Positions 34,302 to 42,946 of a DNA stretch of 64,000 nt are shown piece after piece. The notes under the pieces were generated by a model. That model did not search any database. It saw only the letters and a program-made list of their open reading frames with translations, and was not told the DNA's origin. The stretch is from assembly GCF_023169945.1 (NCBI RefSeq), contig NZ_AP025591.1:5390481-5454480 (forward strand), in the 5' to 3' direction. Numbering within the stretch: the stretch's first letter is position 1; every line of letters starts with the position of its first letter. A program made the position numbers and the translations under genes. The stretch comes from Anaeromyxobacter oryzae. Lineage in GTDB: Bacteria; Myxococcota; Myxococcia; Myxococcales; Anaeromyxobacteraceae.

Positions 34302-35351
34302 GTGGTCCATCCCGAGCTCATCGGCTTCGGTCCCTTCTTCTCTTCACAGCTCTCCCTGGAGGAGCTCCAGTCCTCCCTCGTCGGCCGCGCGGTCGCGGAC
34401 CGCGGCCGCAGCCTCCTCGTCCGGTTCCCGGACGGCGACCACCCGGTGGTCGTCCCGGGTCGGCTGCGCGCCGAGGGCGCCCTCCCGGTGGTGGGCGACT
34501 TCGTCGTCGCGAGCCCCGGGCCTGCTCGCACCGTCACGCGCGTCCTCGAGCGCCGCACCTGGCTCTCCCGGAACGCCGCGGGCGGCGCGACCGCGGAGCA
34601 GGTGCTCGCCGCCAACGTGGACGTCGTGTTCGTCGTGCAGGGGCTCGACGAGGGCCCGAACCCGCGCCGCCTCGAGCGGACGCTCGCGGCGGTGCATGCG
34701 GGCGGCGCGGAGCCGGTGATCGTCCTCACGAAGCCGGACCGGGCGGAGGACCTCGCCGCCGCGCTCGCCGAGGCGCGCGCCGCCGCGCCCGCCGTCGAGG
34801 TCGAGGTCGCGTCCGGGCTCACGGGCGAGGGCGTCGCCGTGCTCGCGGCGCGCCTGCGCCCGGACCGGACCGGCGTCCTCGTGGGCCCCTCCGGCGCGGG
34901 GAAGTCCACCCTCACGAACGCGCTACTCGGCCGCGAGGCGCAGCGCACCGCGCCGGTGCGCGCCTCCGACGACCGCGGCGTCCATACGACGTCGGCCCGC
35001 GAGCTCTTCCCGGTGCCCGGCGGCGGTGCCCTGGTGGACGGTCCGGGGATCCGCGAGCTGCGGCTCTGGGACGCGAGCGGGCTCGACGCGACGTTCGAGG
35101 ACCTCGCCGCCATCGCGGCGCGCTGCCGGTTCCGGGACTGCTCGCACGGGGCCGAGCCAGGGTGCGCCGTCAGGGAGGCGATCGCCGGCGGGCGCATCGA
35201 CGCCGCGCGTGTCGAGAGCCACCGCAAGCTCGCGCTCGAGCTCGCGCGGCAGGCGGAGCGGCGCGAGGGCGGGGCGGCGCGGGCGGAGCGCGAGCGATGG
35301 AAGGCGGTGTCGAAGGCGCTGCGCCGGCTGTCGCGCGAGCGGGGGCGCTGA
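34302..35351 (+). CDS. rsgA: small ribosomal subunit biogenesis GTPase RsgA
   Basis: 349 residues. An OB-fold domain (residues about 30-90) is followed by a circularly permuted GTPase in G4-G1-G3 order: VLTKPD, then GPSGAGKSTLTNALLG near residue 194, then LVDGPGIRELRLWD. The C-terminal zinc motif CRFRDCSHGAEPGC is complete. RsgA assists late 30S subunit maturation. The start is GTG 34302, with the family N-terminus immediately after. The GTPase G4 box is TKPD rather than NKxD, as in many homologs. Confidence 0.94.
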   Translation: MVHPELIGFGPFFSSQLSLEELQSSLVGRAVADRGRSLLVRFPDGDHPVVVPGRLRAEGALPVVGDFVVASPGPARTVTRVLERRTWLSRNAAGGATAEQVLAANVDVVFVVQGLDEGPNPRRLERTLAAVHAGGAEPVIVLTKPDRAEDLAAALAEARAAAPAVEVEVASGLTGEGVAVLAARLRPDRTGVLVGPSGAGKSTLTNALLGREAQRTAPVRASDDRGVHTTSARELFPVPGGGALVDGPGIRELRLWDASGLDATFEDLAAIAARCRFRDCSHGAEPGCAVREAIAGGRIDAARVESHRKLALELARQAERREGGAARAERERWKAVSKALRRLSRERGR

Positions 35352-35379
35352 GGCAGTGGTGCCGGTGGACTGACTCTCG

Positions 35380-35892
35380 TCAGCCCGGGTCCGGGTAGAC
35401 GTAGATGCGGATCGCCGTGGCCTCCCCCTCTACGTCGGCATCGCCTGCGTACCTCGCGCCGAGCCGCTCCGCGACGCGGATCGCAGCCGCGTTCCTGGCG
35501 AGGATGTGGCTCACGACCCCGCGCGCGCCGACGACCTCGTGCGCGAAGCGCAGCGACCGCGCCACCACCTCGCGAGCGTATCCCTTCCCCCACGCGGAGG
35601 GGACCAGCGCGTAGGCCACCTCGACGTCGGTCCACGGCTCGAAGCGCACGAGCCCCGCGCGCCCGACGAATGCGCCGGTGGCGCGCTCCTCGATCGCCCA
35701 CGGTCCGAAGCCTCGAAGGTGCCAGTGACCGAGGGCCGCGCACAGGGAGCGGAACGCCGCGGCGCGGTCCTGGACCTCGCCGATGTACCGCATGACCGTC
35801 GGGTCGGCGTTCATCGCGGCGTACGCGTCGACGTCGTCCAGGCGAAACGGGCGGAGTACGAGACGTTCCGTCGTGAGCGTCGGGATGTCCAT
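35380..35892 (-). CDS. GNAT family N-acetyltransferase (RimJ/RimL type)
   Basis: 170 residues preceded by AAGGAGGCGACC. The RimJ-like start LTTERLVLRPFRLDDVDAYA, the acceptor strand GRAGLVRF, the acetyl-CoA loop PSAWGKGYAREVVARSLRFA and the late SHILARNAAAIRVAERLGAR are all present. It transfers an acetyl group to a protein N-terminus or a small amine. It converges with rsgA with 28 bases between the stops. Confidence 0.9.
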   Translation of the reverse strand: MDIPTLTTERLVLRPFRLDDVDAYAAMNADPTVMRYIGEVQDRAAAFRSLCAALGHWHLRGFGPWAIEERATGAFVGRAGLVRFEPWTDVEVAYALVPSAWGKGYAREVVARSLRFAHEVVGARGVVSHILARNAAAIRVAERLGARYAGDADVEGEATAIRIYVYPDPG

Positions 35893-36063
35893 GGTCGCCT
35901 CCTTGGGGCGCGCGGCCGCGCCCAGTCTCGCGCAGGTCGACGAGAGTGTCCCCTGTGCTTGCCCACGACCCTCAGTGTGTCCGGAACCCGAAGCGGAAGC
36001 ACCGGAGGGCGTTCCTCCATGCTCAACTTCGAGCGGTCGACGACCTCCTGTAGATCCACCGCG

Positions 36064-37155
36064 ATGCGGCGAGGGCTGAGGAGCCGTGCGCGGCTGAGGT
36101 GGCGCGTGCTCCTCCCCTGGCTCGCGATCGTGGCGGCGGTGCTGGCGCTCTTCCTTTTCCCGGGCTCGACCCCGGCGATGGACGCGCGCGCCCACCCCGA
36201 CGGCCTCGCCGTCCTCGAGCAGGTCCCGGTCTCCGAGACGCGGCAGTGGGTGCTCATCCGCACGGAGGACGTGGCCAACCCGGTGGTCCTGTTCGTCCAC
36301 GGGGGACCGGGCACCGCCCAGCTCACCCTGATGAGGAGGAACACCCGGCCCCTCGAGCGGTACTTCACCGTGGTCAACTGGGATCAGCGGCGCGCCGGCA
36401 AGTCCTTCGCCGCAGGCCGTGATCGAGCCCGGATGACCATGGGCCAGTTCGTCGACGACGTCGTCGACCTGTCGTCGTACCTGGCGAGGCGGTTCCGCAA
36501 GGAGCGGATCCTGCTCGTCGGCCACTCCTGGGGCACCGTCATCGGGGCGCTCGCGGTCCACCGGAGGCCGGACCTCTTCTCCGCCTACGTCGGGATCGGG
36601 CAGATGTCGACGATGGCCGAGAGCGAGCGGCTGTCCTACGAGTGGACGCTGGAGCAGGCGCGGAGCGCGGGGGACCGGCGATCGGTCGCGAAGCTCGTCG
36701 CGATCGGCCCTCCGCCCTATGAGGGCGCCTTCCGGTCGAAGTTCCTGACCGAGCGGCAGCTCCTCGCGAGGTACGGCGGCGAGTACCACGGCAGCAGGAT
36801 CGGGGCCCTGGGCGTCGTGCTCCGGAACCTCGTGCTCTCCCGCGAGTACACGATGACCGATCGGATCAACTTCTTCCGCGGCATCTCCCAGTCCCTCGAT
36901 GCTCTCCACGAGGAGCTGTTCCGGACCGACCTCTTCGTCCAGGCTCCGGCACTCCAGGTGCCGGTCTGGTTCTGCCTCGGGCGCCACGACCGCGAGGTGC
37001 CGTCGGCGCTGTCGGCGAGGTACTTCGAGGCCCTCGAGGCTCCCCGGAAGCAGCTCGTCTGGTTCGAGCGCTCCGCGCACCTCCCCAACACCGAGGAGAG
37101 GGAGAAGTTCAACCGGCTCCTCGTCGACGCCGTCCTGCCCGCGCTGCGCGAGTAG
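36064..37155 (+). CDS. membrane-anchored alpha/beta hydrolase (proline iminopeptidase-like)
   Basis: 363 residues. A positively charged N-terminus (MRRGLRSRARLRWR) and one helix (VLLPWLAIVAAVLALFLF) anchor it in the membrane. The hydrolase domain has the oxyanion loop FVHGGPGTAQL, NWDQRRAGKS, the nucleophile GHSWGT (Ser155), the acid in CLGRHDREVP and the His in ERSAHLPNTEE. HGGPG and WDQRG-type motifs are typical of the proline iminopeptidase subgroup (peptidase S33). ATG 36064 precedes the anchor; a start at 36019 is possible. Confidence 0.87.
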   Translation: MRRGLRSRARLRWRVLLPWLAIVAAVLALFLFPGSTPAMDARAHPDGLAVLEQVPVSETRQWVLIRTEDVANPVVLFVHGGPGTAQLTLMRRNTRPLERYFTVVNWDQRRAGKSFAAGRDRARMTMGQFVDDVVDLSSYLARRFRKERILLVGHSWGTVIGALAVHRRPDLFSAYVGIGQMSTMAESERLSYEWTLEQARSAGDRRSVAKLVAIGPPPYEGAFRSKFLTERQLLARYGGEYHGSRIGALGVVLRNLVLSREYTMTDRINFFRGISQSLDALHEELFRTDLFVQAPALQVPVWFCLGRHDREVPSALSARYFEALEAPRKQLVWFERSAHLPNTEEREKFNRLLVDAVLPALRE

Positions 37156-37426
37156 CAGGAATCACGTTCGGCGTAGTCAGGCGCTGGGTCGCCGCGCCTC
37201 TGGCCGCCATCTCGCTTGGGAACAGCTCGGATGCCCTGTCGAACTCGGGGCCGTCGATGTCCCGTGATCGCGGGAAGTGCCGACGGGGGATCCGAGCGCT
37301 CGCTTGCGTGGCCGCCGCGATGGTGGCAGCGTCATTCCGCCGCACCCGCTGGACCTCCGGATTCCCAGCATCGAGTCGCTGACTCGCACGGGGGGCATGT
37401 CACCCAATCCGCACCAAGGAGCCGTG

Positions 37427-39670
37427 ATGCGCCTCGCCCTCGCCGGGATCGCCGTCGCCCTCTTCGTCGTCCTCGGCGCGGCCGGCTGCAGCAGCGGCTC
37501 GAGCAAGGCTCCCGGCTGCACCGACGCCACCACCTGTCCGGCGGCGTCCGGACCCTGCGTGACCCCGAGCTGTGTGAACGGTCAGTGCGGCGAGACGAAC
37601 AAGAGCGCCGGGACCGTGATCTCGGACGCGACCGTGGGTGACTGCAAGTCGAGCCAGTGCGACGGCATCGGTCACCTCGTGCTGGGGAACGACGACGCGG
37701 ACGTGCCCTCGGCCGGACCGTGCACCTCGGGCTCCTGTACGGCGGGCGTGCCCGGCCAGCAGGACAAGGCGGCCGGAGCGCCCTGCGCCGCGAACGGCGG
37801 CACGCTGTGCGACGGCGCGGGGACCTGCGTCCAGTGCCTCACCGGGACCGACTGTGCCGGCGGGCTCTGCCTCGCGAACGTCTGCACGACGCCGACCTGC
37901 GTCGACGGGATCCTGGACGGCGCCGAGACCGGCGTGGACTGCGGCGGCGGCGCCTGCCCGGCGTGCGCCGACGGCAAGGCCTGCGTCCTCGGGCGCGACT
38001 GCTCGAGCGGCGTCTGCGCGTCGGGCTCGTGCCAGTCGCCGAGCTGCGCCGACGCGGTGAGGAACGGCACCGAGACCGACGTGGACTGCGGCGGCACCAC
38101 CTGCCCGCGCTGCGGCACTGCGAGGACCTGCGCTTCCAACGGCGATTGCGCGAGCGGCGCCTGCAGGGGCAACGTCTGCGCCGCGCCGGACGGCGACGCC
38201 TGCGCCGCGCCCGGCGCCTGCGCGAGCGGCTTCTGCGTGGATGGGGTCTGCTGCAACACCGCCTGCACCGGCACCTGCACGCGGTGCGACGCCGGCGGTG
38301 CGCGGGGCACCTGCACGTCGAGCGTCGCGGGCAGCGACCCGAGGAACGATTGCGCCGCGTCGGCGCCGTCGACCTGCGGCAACGCCGGCGTCTGCGACGG
38401 AACCGGGAGCTGTGCGCTCTGGCCCGCCTCGACGGTGTGCGCGCCGGGCTCCTGCAGCGGCGGCACCGTCACCCCGGCGGCGACCTGTGACGGGACGGGT
38501 ACCTGCGCCGTGGCGAGCTCGGGAAGCTGCGGGCTGTACACCTGCAACGCGGCCGGGGACGCGTGCCGGACGAGCTGCACGGATTCTACCGACTGTACCG
38601 CCGGGAACCTCTGCATCGGAGGCGCCTGCCGGGCCCCCACCTGCAGCGACGGGCTCGAGGACGGGGCCGAGACCTCCGTCGACTGCGGCGGCGGTACCTG
38701 CCCGCCCTGCTCCAACGGAAAGGCCTGCAATCTGAACGCAGACTGCTCGAGCGCCTTCTGCTTCGGTGGCGTCTGCACCGTGCCCACCTGCAGCGACGGG
38801 ATCCAGAATGGCGCCGAGACCAACGTGGACTGCGGCGGCGGCGTCTGCCCGGGCTGTCCGGACGGAAAGCTCTGCAACCAGGGCACCGACTGCGCGAGCG
38901 GCTTCTGCTCGGGGGGCTTCTGCACCGCCGCGACCTGCACCGACGGCGTCAAGAACGGCGCCGAGACCTCGATCGACTGCGGCGGCGGCACCTGCCCAGC
39001 CTGTCCCGACGGGAAGTCCTGCCTCGCGAGCGGCGACTGCACGAGCCGGCTGTGTCTCGGGAACGTCTGCACGGCCGCCAGCTGCGTCGACGGGGTCCAG
39101 GACGGCGCCGAGACCGGGGTGGACTGCGGCGGCGGCGTGTGCGCGCCGTGCACCGACGGGAAGGGCTGCAACCTGAACGCCGACTGCTCGAGCGGGCTCT
39201 GTCAGGGCAACGTCTGCGTCCCGAAACTCGTTCAGGGGGCCGCGTGCACCTCGAGCTCCTCCTGCGGGACCGGGTTCTGCGTGGACGGGGTCTGCTGCAA
39301 CACCTCGTGCACCGGGACGTGCATGGAGTGCAACGCGCCCGGGACGACGGGCAGCTGCACTCCGATCTCCTTCGGGACCGACCCGCAGCACGAGTGCGGC
39401 TCCGCCACGACCTGCAACCTCGCCATCTGCTCCGGGTCCGGGGCCTGCGTGTACGCCTCGCCGGCCACGCAGTGCGCCGCGCAGTTCTGCACTGGCTCCA
39501 CGCTGACGCTGGGTGCGAGCTGCAACGGCACCGGGACGTGCCTCTCCGGGGCCCAGCTGTCGTGCGCGCCGTACACGTGCACCGGCACCGGGAACGCGTG
39601 CCGGACCTTCTGCACCATCGACGGAGACTGCGTGGCCGGATCGACCTGCGTCGCCGGCGCCTGCCAGTGA
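37427..39670 (+). CDS. cysteine-rich repeat surface lipoprotein (myxobacterial type)
   Basis: A 747-residue lipoprotein: the signal LAGIAVALFVVLGAAGC ends in a lipobox Cys, and AAGGAGCC precedes ATG 37427. Six copies of a module of about 55 residues (C.DG..NGAET.VDCGGG.CP.C.DGK.C...DC.SG.C) form the central part. Two longer modules (SGFCVDGVCCNT.CTGTC) flank them, one N-terminal and one at the end. About 110 residues are Cys, presumably all in disulfides, so the protein would be an extended rigid stalk on the outer surface. Function may be adhesion or protection; this is inferred from architecture only. Confidence 0.87.
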   Translation: MRLALAGIAVALFVVLGAAGCSSGSSKAPGCTDATTCPAASGPCVTPSCVNGQCGETNKSAGTVISDATVGDCKSSQCDGIGHLVLGNDDADVPSAGPCTSGSCTAGVPGQQDKAAGAPCAANGGTLCDGAGTCVQCLTGTDCAGGLCLANVCTTPTCVDGILDGAETGVDCGGGACPACADGKACVLGRDCSSGVCASGSCQSPSCADAVRNGTETDVDCGGTTCPRCGTARTCASNGDCASGACRGNVCAAPDGDACAAPGACASGFCVDGVCCNTACTGTCTRCDAGGARGTCTSSVAGSDPRNDCAASAPSTCGNAGVCDGTGSCALWPASTVCAPGSCSGGTVTPAATCDGTGTCAVASSGSCGLYTCNAAGDACRTSCTDSTDCTAGNLCIGGACRAPTCSDGLEDGAETSVDCGGGTCPPCSNGKACNLNADCSSAFCFGGVCTVPTCSDGIQNGAETNVDCGGGVCPGCPDGKLCNQGTDCASGFCSGGFCTAATCTDGVKNGAETSIDCGGGTCPACPDGKSCLASGDCTSRLCLGNVCTAASCVDGVQDGAETGVDCGGGVCAPCTDGKGCNLNADCSSGLCQGNVCVPKLVQGAACTSSSSCGTGFCVDGVCCNTSCTGTCMECNAPGTTGSCTPISFGTDPQHECGSATTCNLAICSGSGACVYASPATQCAAQFCTGSTLTLGASCNGTGTCLSGAQLSCAPYTCTGTGNACRTFCTIDGDCVAGSTCVAGACQ
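37898..39171 (+). repeat. six tandem NGAETxVDCGG cysteine-rich modules
   Basis: Within the lipoprotein gene, six related coding repeats begin at CVDGILDGAET, CADAVRNGTET, CSDGLEDGAET, CSDGIQNGAET, CTDGVKNGAET and CVDGVQDGAET. The third copy is separated from the second by a long SGFCVDGVCCNT-type insert. Spacing among the last four copies is about 150 bases. Confidence 0.8.
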
Positions 39671-39795
39671 GGGAAGGGGAGGCGGGACCTGCCGCGCCGG
39701 CGGCGGCTGCGTCCGGACGACCTGGTTCACGGACCTCGAGCAGGTCACCGTGCTCCCGTGGACACCGACGAGACGACGGGTTACTGAGCACCGCC

Positions 39796-40605
39796 ATGGT
39801 CGCACCCGGTCCGATGAAGAGCGTGTTCGCCGTGCCGAGGATGGACTGCCCGTCCGAGGAGCGGATGATCCGGATGGCACTCGACGGTGTGGTCGGGATC
39901 TCGGACCTCCGCTTCGACCTCGGGGCGCGCACGGTCACGGTCGCTCATGCGGGAGATCCTGCCCCGCTCCTGGCGAAGCTCGAGTCGCTCGGCCTGGGTG
40001 CGCGCCTCTCGCGGACGGAGAAGGCCGACCCCGTAGACCTCGCCGTGCCGGTGGACGACGCGACGGAGGCCCGGACGCTGCGCGTCCTTCTGGCCATCAA
40101 CGCGGCGATGTTCATCGTCGAGCTCGTGGCGGGCTGGCTCGCTCAGTCGAGCGGGCTCATCGCCGACTCGCTCGACATGCTCGCCGACGCGACGGTGTAC
40201 GGGCTGAGCCTGTGGGCGGTTGGGAAGGCCGCAGCGGCGAAGGTCCGCGCGGCGCACGTGTCGGGGATGTTCCAGGGCGTGCTCGCCGTCGGGGTCCTCG
40301 CGGACGTCTTCCGGCGGGTCGTGGCCGGAAGCGCGCCCGAAGCCCCCGCGATGGTCGGGATCTCGCTCATCGCGCTCGCGGCGAACGTGAGCTGCCTCGT
40401 GCTCATCTCGCGGCATCGCCACGGCGGCGCGCACATGAGGGCGAGTTGGATCTTCTCCACGAACGACGTGCTCGCGAACTTCGGCGTCATCGTCGCGGGC
40501 GCCCTCGTCGCGTGGACGGGGTCGCGGATCCCGGACCTCGTCGTCGGGGCCGCCGTCGGCCTCCTCGTGCTCGCCGGAGCCGTGCGTATCCTTCGGTTGA
40601 GGTGA
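39796..40605 (+). CDS. cation diffusion facilitator-like protein with N-terminal HMA-like domain
   Basis: 269 residues. Residues about 1-80 look like a heavy-metal-associated domain in which the metal loop is MDCPSEERMI, a single Cys version of the CxxC motif. Residues 95-269 hold six helices of CDF type, with GLIADSLDMLADATVYGLSL carrying the D..D pair of helix II and STNDVLANFGVIVAG the partner N..D pair of helix V. The usual cytoplasmic C-terminal domain is absent; the protein ends right after helix VI. It would export zinc or another divalent metal. ATG 39814 is an alternative start. Confidence 0.78.
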   Translation: MVAPGPMKSVFAVPRMDCPSEERMIRMALDGVVGISDLRFDLGARTVTVAHAGDPAPLLAKLESLGLGARLSRTEKADPVDLAVPVDDATEARTLRVLLAINAAMFIVELVAGWLAQSSGLIADSLDMLADATVYGLSLWAVGKAAAAKVRAAHVSGMFQGVLAVGVLADVFRRVVAGSAPEAPAMVGISLIALAANVSCLVLISRHRHGGAHMRASWIFSTNDVLANFGVIVAGALVAWTGSRIPDLVVGAAVGLLVLAGAVRILRLR

Positions 40606-40866
40606 CAGTCCCTCGTCGAACCGGAACCGGACCGGCCACTCGCCTTCCCGAGCGCGCCCACCCCCGGAGGGAGGTATCCGGGACGGCGCCTGCCCTGCCG
40701 GCGGGCTCCCGAGCCCCGGCACCTCGCCTCTCCTCGCATCGACGGGAGCGGAGCGCTTGCCCCTTCACGGAGTGGAACGCCCGTAGCCTCTCGATCATGC
40801 TCGACGGAACGAGAAGAGGGGGCGACCGCGGAGCGCGTGAGAGCTCCTCCGGGAGGAGGACGGTAC

Positions 40867-42420
40867 ATGAGCAGCGAGCCTCCGATCGTCGATGCCTCGG
40901 AGTTCAGCGCGATGGTGGCCTCCCGAGCCAGCTCTCTGCTGGGCATCGCCGGGCGGATCAGCGCGGTGGACCTCGCGGACCTCGAGTCCACGCTCACGTT
41001 CCTGACCCGGCCGCGCCTGGCGGTGATCCACTCCGAGGCCATGCAGCTCGAGGAGCTCCTGGACGCCTACGGGGCCCTCGCGAACGAGCGCTGGCGCCCG
41101 TTCCGCGGCGTGGTCGCAGCCATGAAGCTCTTCGCGCGCGTCCATTACACGCTGGTCCACCTGACCCACGCCTCGCCGCACTACCGCCTCCTCTCCGAAG
41201 AAGGAGACCTGACCGCCGGTCTGCTCCCGGCTCGGAGATTCGCTGCACGGGTGCTCCAGACGGGGAGCCGGCGCCTCGTGGAGATGGCCCCATCCCTGGG
41301 TCTCACGCTTCGTCCCGCCGACATCTGCGAGGAGTCCCTGCCCGTCGGTCGCCTGCCTCAGGACTGTACCCCTCGTCACGTGAACGACGTTGCGGAGACG
41401 GTGGCTCGCCTGGCCACCGCCTTCCTCAACCTCGCCGGCGAAGCCTCCCGGCTGGCATCGCCGGCCGGGAGCGGGGACAGCCCGCGAGCTGCCCTGCCCA
41501 CCGAGAACGAGCTACGCCTCGTGGCCGAGGACTTCCACAACCTGCAGGCGCTCTACGACACCCACGTGGCTCGTACGGACGCGGAGCACGGAGACGCGGA
41601 GCTTCTCTCGCTCCGCGGTCACGCCTCGGTCGTCTATCACCTCCTCGACGTGGCGACGGAGCTGACTCACTACCGAGAACGCCACGTGCTCCACGCGCCG
41701 ACGGCCAATGGTGAGGTCCGCCTCTTCGCGCGCCAGCCCGACTGCATCGAGCCGGAGGATCTGGAATCGGTGCTGCGCGACTCCTTGCTCGCGCTCGCAG
41801 CCCGGTACGTGCAGATCGGCCGGACCCTCGCCCAGCAGCTGCTCCGGCGCTACGCCCAGCAGGGCGAGATCACCGTGCCGGTTCCGCGGTTTCGCGGCTT
41901 TCACGTGCGGCCCTCCACGCTCGTGGCCCGCGTGGCCCTTCACTACGGCAGCGCGGTCTCGATGACGTTGGAGGACGAGACGTACGACGCGGCCTCTCCG
42001 CTCGAGCTCTTTCGCGCCAACGAGCTGATCAACGCCAAGAAGCGCCGCTGGCTGGCCCAGGAGATCGGAACCCTCGTGAGTGGGACCGACGGCCGGCTGG
42101 GCGATGACCTGGTCCGGTCCGTGCGCAGCGTGCTCGTGCGCCTGGCAGCGGAAGCCAAGGTGATCCTCTACGAGCAGCCGCTGCCGCCCATCGAAGGCAA
42201 CGTCGGCGAGGGGCAGCCGGTGCTGTCCTTCGTCGTCGAGGCGGTCGCCAGGCTCCAGGCGCTCGGCAAGATCGACATCGTCGCGAACATCACCGCGACC
42301 TTCCGAGGAGATCGGCGTGTGCTCGAGGACATCCGGCTGCTGGCCTCGAATGGCTACGGTGAGGATGCGTACGGAAACAACATCGCTCTGCCCGGCGAGC
42401 TGAGCTACCTGCGGCGCTGA
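40867..42420 (+). CDS. 517-residue protein with HPr-like domain
   Basis: Preceded by GGGAGGAGGAC. The first 300 residues are helical, without a recognised family. Residues about 340-400 read PRFRGFHVRPSTLVARVALHYGSAVSMTL.., which matches the active-site segment of HPr phosphocarriers (GLHARPA) with His346 in place of the phosphorylated His. The segment after it (LELFRANELINAKKRRWLAQEI) takes the place of the HPr serine-containing helix but has no Ser equivalent to Ser46. It could be a phosphorelay or regulatory protein; it is not a free HPr. No PTS genes are nearby. Confidence 0.68.
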   Translation: MSSEPPIVDASEFSAMVASRASSLLGIAGRISAVDLADLESTLTFLTRPRLAVIHSEAMQLEELLDAYGALANERWRPFRGVVAAMKLFARVHYTLVHLTHASPHYRLLSEEGDLTAGLLPARRFAARVLQTGSRRLVEMAPSLGLTLRPADICEESLPVGRLPQDCTPRHVNDVAETVARLATAFLNLAGEASRLASPAGSGDSPRAALPTENELRLVAEDFHNLQALYDTHVARTDAEHGDAELLSLRGHASVVYHLLDVATELTHYRERHVLHAPTANGEVRLFARQPDCIEPEDLESVLRDSLLALAARYVQIGRTLAQQLLRRYAQQGEITVPVPRFRGFHVRPSTLVARVALHYGSAVSMTLEDETYDAASPLELFRANELINAKKRRWLAQEIGTLVSGTDGRLGDDLVRSVRSVLVRLAAEAKVILYEQPLPPIEGNVGEGQPVLSFVVEAVARLQALGKIDIVANITATFRGDRRVLEDIRLLASNGYGEDAYGNNIALPGELSYLRR

Positions 42421-42946
42421 CCTCCTTCCACCGGCGGACGCGACCCAACCAGCGGACGAAGGCCGGCGTCGAGCGCGCGCCGTCAGGGCTGCGGCGTGCG
42501 CCGGGCGGGATCCCGCTCGAGCGCGGTTCATCTGCGATCAGGTCGCGTGATGGGCGTCGGTCCTCTGGAAAGGCGTTGGTCAGCCCTCCTGCTCTGAAGG
42601 CAACAGGATTTCGTTGACGCGAAGAGCGTAGGCACGAGAGGTCGCGCCGAACGGGTGCACCACAGATTCGCTGGAAACGACGAGCGGAGTGCCGGACCCA
42701 CGACGCTTCGACACGAGGACCAGGCGGTCGGGGGCGCGTGCCGCTGGAGAACGCTGCGAGCGCCGACCGCGAGGCGGGGGGTGTGACGCTCGTCTCTTGC
42801 GCCCTCACTGCCAGGGGACGATCCTCCCGCCCCTCGACGACGCCGTACGACACGCTCGAGCACACCTCTCCGCCGCCGAGACGTCGCGCATCCCTCGCGC
42901 CCGGGTGCAGCGTTCGCTTGCGGGCGCGTCAGAAAGGCCACCAGCC
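42421..42946. other. long intergenic region, no gene supported
   Basis: 526 bases between the HPr-like protein and the epoxide hydrolase. The local sequence is less GC-rich than its neighbours around 42540-42660. Several open frames cross it on both strands, but none has a ribosome binding site and recognisable protein pattern. It may contain a decayed gene or a promoter region. Confidence 0.35.
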
